Positions 1 to 7,562 of a stretch of 64,000 bases of DNA are shown here, piece after piece. The position numbers and the translations under genes are program-made. How positions within the stretch are numbered: the stretch's first letter is position 1; every line of letters begins with the position of its first letter. The stretch comes from Mycolicibacterium grossiae. GTDB lineage: Bacteria; Actinomycetota; Actinomycetes; Mycobacteriales; Mycobacteriaceae. A model generated the notes under the pieces. It had not been told where the DNA came from. It ran no database searches and saw nothing but the letters and a program-made list of their open reading frames with translations. Where the stretch lies: assembly GCF_008329645.1 (NCBI RefSeq), contig NZ_CP043474.1, forward strand, positions 1,798,001-1,862,000, given 5' to 3'.

Positions 1-440
1 AGCAGTGCCGGTCGGCTGGCGCGGTTGTCGTAGGTGAGGGCGTAGACGTTCTCGAGGACGAACCTGCGTGGCCTGGCTTCGCGCAACACCCGGGTGTATT
101 CCTGCAGCAGCGAGGCGTCGGGATCCAGTCCCGAGCGCTTCCACTCCAGCCAGAACCCGCTCTTCGAGAACGGCGTGCACGGGGGTCCGCCCAGGAGCAG
201 GTCCGGGCGCTGACCCGTGCGCAGCCCGGCGGCGCGCAGGATCTCCGCGGTGCTGGTCTCCAGGATGTCCTTCTGGATGACCGGGGAGGCGAGCGTCGCG
301 AAGTTCTTCTCCATGGTGAGCGCGGCGTCGCGGTTGCGTTCGACCGCTGCCCGGACGTCGAAGCCGGCTGCCTCCGCACCGAGATCGAGACCGCCGGCGC
401 CGGAGAACAGCGAGATCGCCGTTCCCTTGCTGCTCGCCAT
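1..440 (-). CDS. DNA (cytosine-5-)methyltransferase, N-terminal part (C-terminus outside window)
   Basis: Modification enzyme of a type II restriction-modification pair, expected to transfer a methyl group from SAM to C5 of cytosine. Seen: an open frame running off the left edge. It carries motif I (SLFSGAGGLDLG, near residues 9-20), motif IV with the catalytic Cys (GGPPCTPFS, around residue 85) and motif VI (FVLENV, around residue 128). The target-recognition domain and motifs VIII-X lie outside the window. The start is taken at ATG 440; an in-frame ATG at 452 would add four residues. It lies 56 bases downstream of the endonuclease gene on the same strand. About 146 codons are visible. The family call is firm; the sequence specificity cannot be read. 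Confidence 0.9.
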   Translation of the reverse strand, partial: MASSKGTAISLFSGAGGLDLGAEAAGFDVRAAVERNRDAALTMEKNFATLASPVIQKDILETSTAEILRAAGLRTGQRPDLLLGGPPCTPFSKSGFWLEWKRSGLDPDASLLQEYTRVLREARPRRFVLENVYALTYDNRASRPAL

Positions 441-496
441 GGCGAAGAGCATCCCACGACCGACCGACGAAAACCGGTCAAGACCGCGGCGCGGGC

Positions 497-1255
497 CTAC
501 CGGTCGAGTTCCTTGGCGAGCAGCAGCTCGACGGCGCGGGCGGTCTTGAACGGGTAGCGCCGCCAGTAGGAGTAGAAGTCGGCCTCGGTGTCGAACTCGC
601 CGCGCCCGGCGCGCAGATCGTCGATCTTGTCGACGGCGCCGATGTACTCGCGGGTAGTCGACGAGCGGTGCCTGCTGGCGATGCGCCAGGGCTGCTGCAC
701 GATCAGCTCGAGGTCGGCGACCCGCCCCGGTGCGGTCTCGTCGAGGGTGTAGATGCCCAGCACGTCGAGGTGCGAGGCGTATTCGGCGAACGGCCGCATG
801 ACGCCGGGGAACGAGATCTTCGGGTGCCGGAAGTAGGTGTTGCCGGTGTAGAGCGTGATGCGGCTCTGCGTGCGGGGGAGCGGGTTGCCGCGCGCGCCGA
901 CGGCACGGCGGGCCACCTTGATGTCCACGGCGTGGAAGCCGCCGCCGAACGCCTCGCCGCCGAACTCGACGTCGGGGTAGCCGCGTTCGGTGCCGCGCGC
1001 CGCGGTGGCGCCGGGAAGGTCGGCGGCGCGGTCCATCAGGAAGCTGACGATGCCGACCTCCAGCACGTTGGCCAGCGCCGCGGGCTCCTTGGGCAGCGGC
1101 AGGATGTGGCCGCCGGCCACCAGCTGGGCCAGCAGGTCCTCGGCGTCGGCGGCGACCAGCGGCCACGCGTGGTCCCCGCGGCTGCGGAACACCCCGCCCA
1201 GGCCCCAGCCGTAGTCGGCGCACTGGTCGCGGAGCCACTGCTCGACGTCGGTCAT
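497..1255 (-). CDS. EcoRV-type type II restriction endonuclease
   Basis: Cleaves double-stranded DNA at a short palindromic site left unmethylated by the neighbouring methyltransferase. Seen: 252 residues, close to the 245 of EcoRV. A PD-(D/E)xK centre is present with Pro94-Asp95 and Asp111-Ile112-Lys113, which reproduces the EcoRV spacing (Asp74, Asp90-Ile-Lys92). Collinear similarity to EcoRV continues after the centre: a YTGNTYF segment in the place of EcoRV's YTSF segment, a VLGIYT strand, and near the C-terminus FDTEADFYSYWRRY against EcoRV's FDSEDEFLDYWRNY. The gene precedes the methyltransferase, so endonuclease would be translated first. Known: EcoRV itself is paired with an adenine-N6 methylase, unlike here. 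Fold and activity are well supported; the recognition site is unknown. Confidence 0.85.
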   Translation of the reverse strand: MTDVEQWLRDQCADYGWGLGGVFRSRGDHAWPLVAADAEDLLAQLVAGGHILPLPKEPAALANVLEVGIVSFLMDRAADLPGATAARGTERGYPDVEFGGEAFGGGFHAVDIKVARRAVGARGNPLPRTQSRITLYTGNTYFRHPKISFPGVMRPFAEYASHLDVLGIYTLDETAPGRVADLELIVQQPWRIASRHRSSTTREYIGAVDKIDDLRAGRGEFDTEADFYSYWRRYPFKTARAVELLLAKELDR

Positions 1256-1285
1256 CGCCAGGCAGCTTGCCAGATGCGCGGCGGG

Positions 1286-3118
1286 TCAGTGTTCGTGGAA
1301 CACGCTGACCTGCCTGCCGGTGGCCTTGGCGGCGTACATGGCGACGTCGGCGTCGCGCAGCAGTTCTGCGGCGCCGCGGTCGTCGTGCGGGTCGGTGTCG
1401 ATGACGCCGATGCTGGCTCCGAGGCGCAACATGCCGCCGGTCAGCGTGATGGGTTCGGTGAGCACGCGGCGGATGCGCTCCACCAGCCGGTCGACTGCGC
1501 CGTCGCGCAGCTCGCCGATGAGCAGGGCCACGAACTCGTCGCCGGCGAGCCTGCCGACGATGTCGTCCTCGCGGACCGCGGTGCACAGCCGCCGCGCGAT
1601 CTCCTTCAGCACGACGTCGCCGACGTCGTGGCCGTGGGTGTCGTTGACGGTCTTGAGGTCGTCGATGTCGATGAACAGCACGGCGCGCAGCAGGCCGGCA
1701 TCACGGTGCAGCGCGTCGATGGTGGCCATGATGTGGGCGCGGTTGGGCAGGCCGGTGAGCGCGTCGTGCGCGGCCTGGAACGCGAGCCGGTCGGTGGCCT
1801 CTCGTTGGGCGGTGATGTCGGTGAACGACACCAGCGCCGGAGAGGTGTCGCGGGCGTCGGGGTGCAGCAGCTGGCAGCTCGCCGACACCCAGACCTTCCG
1901 TCCGTCGGGGCGGTCGAGGCCGAAGATGCGGTTGAGCGTGGGCAGACCGGTGGCGAAGGTCCGCGCCACCGGCCGCTGCGCGAGCTGCAGCAGACCGCCG
2001 TCGGCGTCGTAGACCGTCAGCCCGCGCAGTGTCTCGCCGTGGTCGACGTCGTCGTCGGAGAGCCCGAGGATGCGGCATGCCGATGGGTTGATGGTGAGCA
2101 CCCAGCCGTTGCGGTCGACCACCACCACGCCTTCCTGCAGCGCGTTGACGACGGTGCGCAGATTGCGCGTGGCGCGGCTCAGCGCCGTCTCGTCGGCACA
2201 GACCAGGACGTACCCGTTGTCGTACGACGCGGCGGTGACGCGCACGGCGCGCGGGGTGCCGTCCAGGGCGTAGTGGGTGGCGTGCACGGCGTCGTCCCCG
2301 GCGGCGATCGCTGCCACGTCGACGCGGGCGCCGACGGCGACGTCGAGGGGTTGGGCCAGCGCGCGGTGCGCCGGACGCCGGTAGATGCGCTCGGCCGCCG
2401 GGTTCCAGCTCGTCACCATGCCGGCGGGGGTGACCGAGACGACGGCGTCGGCCGCGTGGTCGACCAGTGCGGCCCGGTGTGCCAGGGCGTCGTGGGTGGC
2501 GCGCCGTTCGGTGAGGTCGCGCAGGATCAGCTGGTACGCCGCCGCGCCACCCCAGGTGGTGAGGGTCGACAGCGCCTCCACGTCGACCTCACTGCCGTCG
2601 ATGCGGACGACCGTCGCGCGGACGGGTGCGGCCACGTCCCCGGGGCGGCGCAACGGCGCGGTGCCCGCGAGGACCGCGGCGATCGACCGCGGGTGCAGCA
2701 GGCGCGACACTGCGTGGCCGATGACCTCCTGCCGGGTGCGCGCGCCCAACCAGCGGGTGGCGACGGCGTTGACGAAGACCACGGTCCCGTCCTGGTGGAT
2801 GCAGATCGCGTCGGGGCCATGGTCGAGCACCTGGGCGAGCGCGTTGCCATGGATCGACGATTCGCCCGTGACCTCCACGCCGGGGCGCGCCGGCGCTGGA
2901 GGCGGCGGTGCCGGCGGCAGCCGCCGGCCGTTGTGGTGGCCGTTGCGATGGCCTTGCGGAAGGCCATCGTGGAGGTCCCGAGGACGGTCCTGCGGAAGTC
3001 CGCGTGAGGGACCGTTTCGACGAGGTGGTCCCGGGCCGACGTCGTTGAGGGTGGCGTCGATGGGGACGGGACCCGTGCTGGGGTCCTCGTCCCCGACGAA
3101 ACGTTCGCGGTGTCTCAT
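1286..3118 (-). CDS. Triple-PAS GGDEF diguanylate cyclase-like protein
   Basis: Likely makes cyclic di-GMP in response to a small ligand, redox state or energy state sensed by PAS domains. Seen with the start at ATG 3118 (610 residues): a Pro/Arg-rich N-terminal tail, PAS-like domains at about 91-204, 214-319 and 320-439, then a GGDEF domain at about 449-607. The signature is AGDEF (525-529) instead of GGDEF. A canonical I-site RxxD (516-519) sits exactly five residues before it, so product inhibition is expected. There is no EAL domain and no transmembrane segment. The open frame extends 46 codons upstream to 3256, but that part has no PAS similarity. AGDEF is compatible with activity in some cyclases; whether this one is active is inference. 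The restriction endonuclease gene follows 30 bases downstream. Confidence 0.85.
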   Translation of the reverse strand: MRHRERFVGDEDPSTGPVPIDATLNDVGPGPPRRNGPSRGLPQDRPRDLHDGLPQGHRNGHHNGRRLPPAPPPPAPARPGVEVTGESSIHGNALAQVLDHGPDAICIHQDGTVVFVNAVATRWLGARTRQEVIGHAVSRLLHPRSIAAVLAGTAPLRRPGDVAAPVRATVVRIDGSEVDVEALSTLTTWGGAAAYQLILRDLTERRATHDALAHRAALVDHAADAVVSVTPAGMVTSWNPAAERIYRRPAHRALAQPLDVAVGARVDVAAIAAGDDAVHATHYALDGTPRAVRVTAASYDNGYVLVCADETALSRATRNLRTVVNALQEGVVVVDRNGWVLTINPSACRILGLSDDDVDHGETLRGLTVYDADGGLLQLAQRPVARTFATGLPTLNRIFGLDRPDGRKVWVSASCQLLHPDARDTSPALVSFTDITAQREATDRLAFQAAHDALTGLPNRAHIMATIDALHRDAGLLRAVLFIDIDDLKTVNDTHGHDVGDVVLKEIARRLCTAVREDDIVGRLAGDEFVALLIGELRDGAVDRLVERIRRVLTEPITLTGGMLRLGASIGVIDTDPHDDRGAAELLRDADVAMYAAKATGRQVSVFHEH

Positions 3119-3633
3119 CGGCACCCGAACCGCGCAGTCACCATTCCATCCCCGACACCCCGGCGCGCCGCCCACGTCGCCTCGATCTTTGCTACGAAGG
3201 CGCGCGCACCGAGCCCAAAAGTTTGCCCATTGTTCGAAAGTGTGCGGTCGAAGCACTCACCCTACCCGACTGACGCAGCGCAGAGGCATAGATGCATGCC
3301 GACACTCGCGCCGCCGAGAATTAGCGTGGCCGTCGTTTCTTCGCCAGTACTACGCGTGCTGGGTCGGTGACCGTTGGCTTCTCCGGCGCAGACGTCCTCG
3401 CCAAGTTCCCTGCGAAGGGTCCGTCGCTGAGCGAGGCGGCGTCTCGCGCGTCCGTGCAGCCCACGGCCCCGCCAGCCGTGTCATCACTACCCCACATGCG
3501 TTGCTGAAACGTTACCCACGCGCGGAAGAACCTGCTCCTCGGCTAGAAATACTAAAAGTATGGTATAGCTATGGAGTCGGACGTCGGGTACGAATCCGTA
3601 GCCCACTGGAGCCCGCGTCGCGAGAGGAGACCC
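3119..3633. other. Intergenic region between divergent genes
   Basis: About 515 bases without a supportable gene. Short open frames on both strands lack recognisable domains or ribosome sites. The right end is markedly AT-richer than the surroundings and carries a small inverted repeat (see the separate entry). The rest shows no clear promoter, RNA or repeat. Confidence 0.5.
3549..3570 (+). promoter_or_regulatory. AT-rich inverted repeat and promoter-like region
   Basis: An ATAC/GTAT inverted repeat (3549-3552 and 3558-3561) is followed by TATAGCT at 3564-3570, a possible -10 element. It sits 64 bases upstream of the GTG at 3634. Its base composition stands out in a 68% or higher GC neighbourhood. 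An operator or promoter role is inference. Confidence 0.35.
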
Positions 3634-4461
3634 GTGTCGATCACGGATGTCGCACCGGCACGGACGGCGTTCGCCGCCGTCACCCGCATCGCCCTGTGGG
3701 ACTCCCTCGCGGAGTGCTCGATGGTGATGGCCACCCCCTCCGCCGAACCCGAGTTGTTCGCGAAGTACCACCGCGGCGCGGTCGCCAGCTACGCCCGATT
3801 CGGCGTCTCGGACGCCGTCGATCCCGACCCGGCCGGCTGTGCGGCCGACACGGCCCTGTTCTGGGCGCTCACCGACATCGAGGGCACGGTGGTGGGCGGG
3901 GTACGCGCCAAGGGGCCGCTGCGGTCCCCCGACGAGGCGCACGCGACCGTGGAGTGGGCCGGTCAGCCGGGCGAGGCGCAGGTGCGGGCGATGCTGGCCG
4001 AGCGCATCCCCGACGGGGTGCTCGAGATCAAGACGGCCTGGCTGGCCAAGAACTCCGCGACCGGGCGGCACCGCACGAAGATGATCGCGCGCTGCATGTT
4101 CCACGCCATGGCCGTCTCGAACGTCCAGTCCTGCATGGCGACGTCGGCGGCGCACATCCTCGACCAGTGGGGATCCTCCGGCGGTGTCATCGCGCCGATC
4201 CCGCCGACGCCGTACCCGGACGAGCGCTACGAGACCGCGATGATGTGGTGGGACCGGTCGACCTTCGCCCAGCACGCCGAGCCCGACCAGGTGGAGGCCG
4301 TCGTGCGCGAGATGGCGCAACTCCGCCGCGCGGTGGCGCCCGACCGGTCCACCCGCTGGCGCGACCTCCTGGTGCGCTCGCCGCGGCCGCGAGTGCGGTC
4401 GACCCGCAATACTCGGCCGGCCCCCGTCGAGACGGCTGCTCCTGACGTGGTCTCCGTGTGA
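3634..4461 (+). CDS. Protein of unknown function (possible acyltransferase fold)
   Basis: Not recognised with confidence. Seen: 275 residues from GTG 3634, chosen because GAGAGGAGA stands just before it; the same frame extends upstream to ATG 3571 without such a site. It is soluble, without signal peptide or membrane segment. The middle contains a stretch with strand-helix character (VLEIKTAWL, then ATGRHRTKMIARC, then a MATSAAH segment). This loosely recalls GNAT or autoinducer-synthase-like acyltransferases, where an E-x-K/R strand precedes a cofactor loop. That reading is weak. The C-terminus is Arg/Pro-rich. It stands alone, with the DGC/R-M genes diverging on the left and an exported-protein gene following 114 bases downstream. 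Confidence 0.6.
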   Translation: MSITDVAPARTAFAAVTRIALWDSLAECSMVMATPSAEPELFAKYHRGAVASYARFGVSDAVDPDPAGCAADTALFWALTDIEGTVVGGVRAKGPLRSPDEAHATVEWAGQPGEAQVRAMLAERIPDGVLEIKTAWLAKNSATGRHRTKMIARCMFHAMAVSNVQSCMATSAAHILDQWGSSGGVIAPIPPTPYPDERYETAMMWWDRSTFAQHAEPDQVEAVVREMAQLRRAVAPDRSTRWRDLLVRSPRPRVRSTRNTRPAPVETAAPDVVSV

Positions 4462-4474
4462 CCTGCGCAAACCG

Positions 4475-4504
4475 TTGCGCCACGATCCTGAGTCCGGCTA
4501 AGAT
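4475..4504 (+). promoter_or_regulatory. Candidate promoter of the Rv0320-like gene
   Basis: TTGCGC (4475-4480) and TAAGAT (4499-4504) are separated by 18 bases, 72 bases upstream of the GTG at 4576. They match the mycobacterial housekeeping -35/-10 pattern moderately. Prediction only. Confidence 0.35.
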
Positions 4505-4575
4505 CACGGTTCCGTAACGAGAAGCGCACGGTCCGATCTCGGGAGTCGCCCGCCGGCACCCGACCCGAACGTCAG

Positions 4576-5256
4576 GTGTCTGCGATGGGGCGACACGCCA
4601 TGGCCAGCAAGCGGCGCACGTCGTCGGTGGTCGCCGCCGCCGTCCTGGGACCCGTCGCGGTCTTCCTCGCCTCCGCCGGTGACGTCCACCCGCGGCCACC
4701 CGAGATGGTTCGGGCGGCGCCGCCGCCCGTCGATCCCACGCCGTGCTGCTTGGAGGTCGTGGCGGCCGAACAGCCCGCGGCCCCGGACGCCGTCGTCCCG
4801 GTCGCGAACGTGACGACGCAGGCCGGCCAGGTGGTGGCCGCATCGCGCTGGCGGGTCGCGGTCAAACCTCCCGAGCTGCTCCCGGCCGGCGACGCGCCCG
4901 AGAGCGGTCTGCAGGTGCGAACCATCCTCGCGGCGCGGGCGATCAGCGCGGCCTTCCCTGAGATCACCGACATCGGTGGCGTGCGCGCCGACCCCCTGCC
5001 CTGGCATCCCAATGGGCTGGCGTTGGACGTGACGATCCCGAATCCCGGCTCGCCGTCGGGCATCGCCCTGGGGAACGAGATCGTCCGGTTCGTGATCAAG
5101 AACGCGAAGCGCTTCGGCATGCAGGACGCGATCTGGCGTGGCGTCTACTACACGCCCGGCGGACCGTCGGGTGGCGGCGCGGGCCACTTCGACCACGTGC
5201 ACGTCACCACCACCGGCGGCGGCTATCCGACCGGCGGGGAGCTGTACTACCGCTGA
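4576..5256 (+). CDS. Exported protein, Rv0320-like (ARB-07466-type C-terminal domain)
   Basis: Probable secreted or membrane-tethered envelope protein. Seen: 226 residues with a basic N-terminus and a hydrophobic segment (VVAAAVLGPVAVFLASAG, about residues 18-35), then a Pro/Ala-rich linker. A C-terminal globular domain has conserved-looking DIGGVR, HPNGLALDV and GHFDHVHV motifs. The last includes an HxH pattern like those of D-Ala-D-Ala peptidase-like or M15-type folds. The same domain occurs in mycobacterial exported proteins encoded beside dcd (Rv0320). Starts at GTG 4576, ATG 4585 and ATG 4600 are all possible. Peptidoglycan action is inference from the HxH and NG...D pattern; no enzymatic role is established. 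Confidence 0.75.
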   Translation: MSAMGRHAMASKRRTSSVVAAAVLGPVAVFLASAGDVHPRPPEMVRAAPPPVDPTPCCLEVVAAEQPAAPDAVVPVANVTTQAGQVVAASRWRVAVKPPELLPAGDAPESGLQVRTILAARAISAAFPEITDIGGVRADPLPWHPNGLALDVTIPNPGSPSGIALGNEIVRFVIKNAKRFGMQDAIWRGVYYTPGGPSGGGAGHFDHVHVTTTGGGYPTGGELYYR

Positions 5257-5276
5257 CGCGGTCTAGGTTCGCTGGC

Positions 5277-6596
5277 GTGGAGATCACGCTGGGCGACGGC
5301 CCCATCGACGTCGAGGTACGCGACGGCGTGCTGCGCGCCCGCGGTCTGCCGTACGGCCGGGCCGTGCGATTCGAGGCCGGGCGCCCCGTCGACCCCTGGT
5401 CGGCGCCGCGCGACGCCACCCGACCGGGACCGGCGTGCCCGCAGCGGATCGGTCGGCTGGACTTCGTCACCGGACCGGTGCTGCGCGACCTGCGCGTCGA
5501 CGAGGACTGTCTGGTGCTGTCGGTGACCGCGCCGCAGGACGCCGACCGGCTGCCGGTCATGGTGTGGTTCCACGGCGGCGCGTACGTGGCGGGCGGCGGC
5601 GAGTCGGCGAAGTACGACCCGACCCGGCTGGCTCACGACGGTCGCGTCGTGGTGGTCACCGTGACCTACCGGCTGGGCATCTTCGGCTACCTGGCGCCGA
5701 ACGAGGCCGAGGCCGACGACAACATCGGGCTGCGCGACCAGCTGCTGGCGCTGCAGTGGGTGCAGCGCAACGTCCGTGCCTTCGGCGGTGACCCCGACGA
5801 CGTGACGGTGTTCGGGCAGTCCGCGGGCGGCGACTCCGTGCTGGCGCTGATGGTGTGCGACGGCGCCGAGGGGCTGTTCCACCGCGCGATCGCGCAGAGC
5901 GCCCCGCTTGGGGTGGGCACGGGCACCGCGGAGGTGGCGCGGGGCCGGGCCGACATGGCCGCGGCGATGCAGGCCGCGATGAGCGCGTCGCTCGGCGGAG
6001 CGTCGCCCCGCGACGTGGGCGCCGGCCGGCTGCTCGAAGCCGAGGCGGCCGCGGTCGTTGCGGCGCAGCGCTTCTCGACGCTCGGCGGTATGGCGTTCGC
6101 GCCGCGGATGGGACGTCGGCCGCTGCCCCGCGCCGACGAGTTGGCGGCGCGCTTCGCCGAGGCAGCGCAGCGGGTCGAGCTGCTGATCGGCTACACGCGC
6201 GACGACGGTGCGCCGTTCGTGGCGCTGCAGCCCCGGGTGGCGCGCCTGCGTTCGGACTTCGTGCGGCGCCAGGCGATCCGGGTGGCGCGACGTCCGGTGA
6301 CGGCGCGCATCTTCGGCCGCGGCGCAGAGGCCTTCGCGGCGGACTGGCGGGCGAACGGCGGTCGGGTGGGCACCTACCGCGTCGACTGGGCCCCGGGCGA
6401 CACCCCCCTCGGGGCGTGCCACTGCATCGAGCTGCCGCACCTGTTCGGCACGCCGCAGACGTGGGCGGACGCGCCGATGCTCGGCCGCGCGCGCGGGCCC
6501 GACGAGGCGCTCGGCGAGCGGATGCGGTCGGCCTGGGCCGCCTTCGCCCACGGCGGGGTGGCGGCCCTGCCTGCGGGGGAGCTGCGGTTCGGGTAG
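5277..6596 (+). CDS. Type B carboxylesterase/lipase family protein
   Basis: Predicted serine ester hydrolase of the alpha/beta fold. Seen: 439 residues from GTG 5277, with the oxyanion region WFHGGAYVAG (about 97-106), the strongly conserved NIGLRDQLLALQWVQ block (about 144-158) and the nucleophile elbow GQSAGG (about 180-185). At the C-terminal end the catalytic His region may be HCIELPHLFG. The protein is shorter than the usual 500 residues of mycobacterial LipT/LipB-type members. There is no signal peptide, so it is probably cytosolic. It begins 20 bases after the previous gene. The substrate cannot be told from sequence. Confidence 0.88.
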   Translation: MEITLGDGPIDVEVRDGVLRARGLPYGRAVRFEAGRPVDPWSAPRDATRPGPACPQRIGRLDFVTGPVLRDLRVDEDCLVLSVTAPQDADRLPVMVWFHGGAYVAGGGESAKYDPTRLAHDGRVVVVTVTYRLGIFGYLAPNEAEADDNIGLRDQLLALQWVQRNVRAFGGDPDDVTVFGQSAGGDSVLALMVCDGAEGLFHRAIAQSAPLGVGTGTAEVARGRADMAAAMQAAMSASLGGASPRDVGAGRLLEAEAAAVVAAQRFSTLGGMAFAPRMGRRPLPRADELAARFAEAAQRVELLIGYTRDDGAPFVALQPRVARLRSDFVRRQAIRVARRPVTARIFGRGAEAFAADWRANGGRVGTYRVDWAPGDTPLGACHCIELPHLFGTPQTWADAPMLGRARGPDEALGERMRSAWAAFAHGGVAALPAGELRFG

Positions 6597-6683
6597 CCGG
6601 GACGCGACGCCGCCGAATGCCGAGCGGGGCGGGCGCGGGGTCGGCACAATTGACGGACGCGGTAGGCCGTCGATGGGGAGACG

Positions 6684-7562
6684 ATGACGAACGGGCTGGG
6701 GTTCGGCGTCAGCGTTCCGTCGGGTCTGCTCGACGGCCGCGAGTGGCGCGACGTCACGACCGCGGCCGGCCGCCCGCCACGGTGGTCGCTGTTCTTCGTC
6801 GACTTCCGGCCCGACGTCCCGCTCGCGCACCTCCAGGCCGCGGCCGACCACGATGCGTTACCGATCCTCACCTGGGAGCCCTGGCACTGGGCGCAGCAGG
6901 GCACCTCCGGCCACGTGCCGGTCAGCCTGTCGGCGATCGCGGCGGGACGTCACGACGGACTCCTGCACCGTTGGGCCGACACCCTGCGGAGCTGGGGAAG
7001 GCCCGTGCACCTGAGGTTCGCGCACGAGTTCAACGGCCAGTGGTATCCGTGGTCGGCGGCCGGCGGGACCCCCGCGGCGACCTACGTCGACGCCTGGCGC
7101 CACGTGCACGCGGTGTTCACCAATCGCGGCGCGGATGCCGTTAGCTGGGTGTGGTCGCCAAACGCCGTGCTCGACGATTCGTCCGACCTCGCGCCGTGGT
7201 ACCCGGGCGACGAATACGTCGACGTCTTGGGCGTGGACGGCTACAACTGGGGTACTTCACGGGCGTGGACGACGTGGACCGAGCCCGAGGGCGTCTTCGA
7301 TGCGACGTTTGCGGCGCTGCGTGCACTCGCGCCCGCCAAGCCGATCCTGGTGACGGAGGTCGGCTGTGCCGAAGCGGGCGGGTGCAAGGCCCGGTGGATC
7401 GAGAGCTTCGTCCGCTACCTGCAGCGGCAGCCCGACGTCGAAGGGTTCGTCTGGTTCGAGCACGACAAGGAGACCGACTGGCGCATCGCCAGCTCGGAAC
7501 GAACGGCGCGCGCGCTGCGTGACGTCTGGCCATCGAGGGAGACGGAGGGGGTACGGGCATGA
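6684..7562 (+). CDS. Glycoside hydrolase family 26-like protein
   Basis: Predicted beta-glycanase of clan GH-A, whose characterised members cleave beta-mannans or mixed-linkage glucans. Seen: 292 residues. LRFAHEFNGQWYPW (about 110-123) carries the acid/base Glu after His. LGVDGYNWG (about 183-191) and LVTEVGC (about 223-229) carry the presumed nucleophile Glu at the end of strand 7. No signal peptide or membrane segment is visible, which is odd for a glycanase. GGGGAG just before ATG 6684 is the ribosome site. Its stop overlaps the next start (ATGA at 7559-7562). It is the first gene of the polysaccharide/partner-switch operon, so its substrate may be the polymer made by the GT2 two genes on. 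That link is inference. Confidence 0.85.
   Translation: MTNGLGFGVSVPSGLLDGREWRDVTTAAGRPPRWSLFFVDFRPDVPLAHLQAAADHDALPILTWEPWHWAQQGTSGHVPVSLSAIAAGRHDGLLHRWADTLRSWGRPVHLRFAHEFNGQWYPWSAAGGTPAATYVDAWRHVHAVFTNRGADAVSWVWSPNAVLDDSSDLAPWYPGDEYVDVLGVDGYNWGTSRAWTTWTEPEGVFDATFAALRALAPAKPILVTEVGCAEAGGCKARWIESFVRYLQRQPDVEGFVWFEHDKETDWRIASSERTARALRDVWPSRETEGVRA

Noticed and set aside
668..3007. Long plus-strand open frame across the restriction and GGDEF genes
   Set aside because: Antisense shadow; the minus-strand products have clear motifs, the plus-strand product is low-complexity Arg/Gly/Val/Asp without domains.
3110..3370. An 86-residue plus-strand frame in the intergenic region
   Set aside because: No ribosome site, no signal peptide, no recognisable domain; it partly overlaps the GGDEF gene end.
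3634..4461. Acyl-homoserine-lactone synthase
   Set aside because: Only a vague strand-helix resemblance; the invariant LuxI residues could not be placed, so the function was left open.
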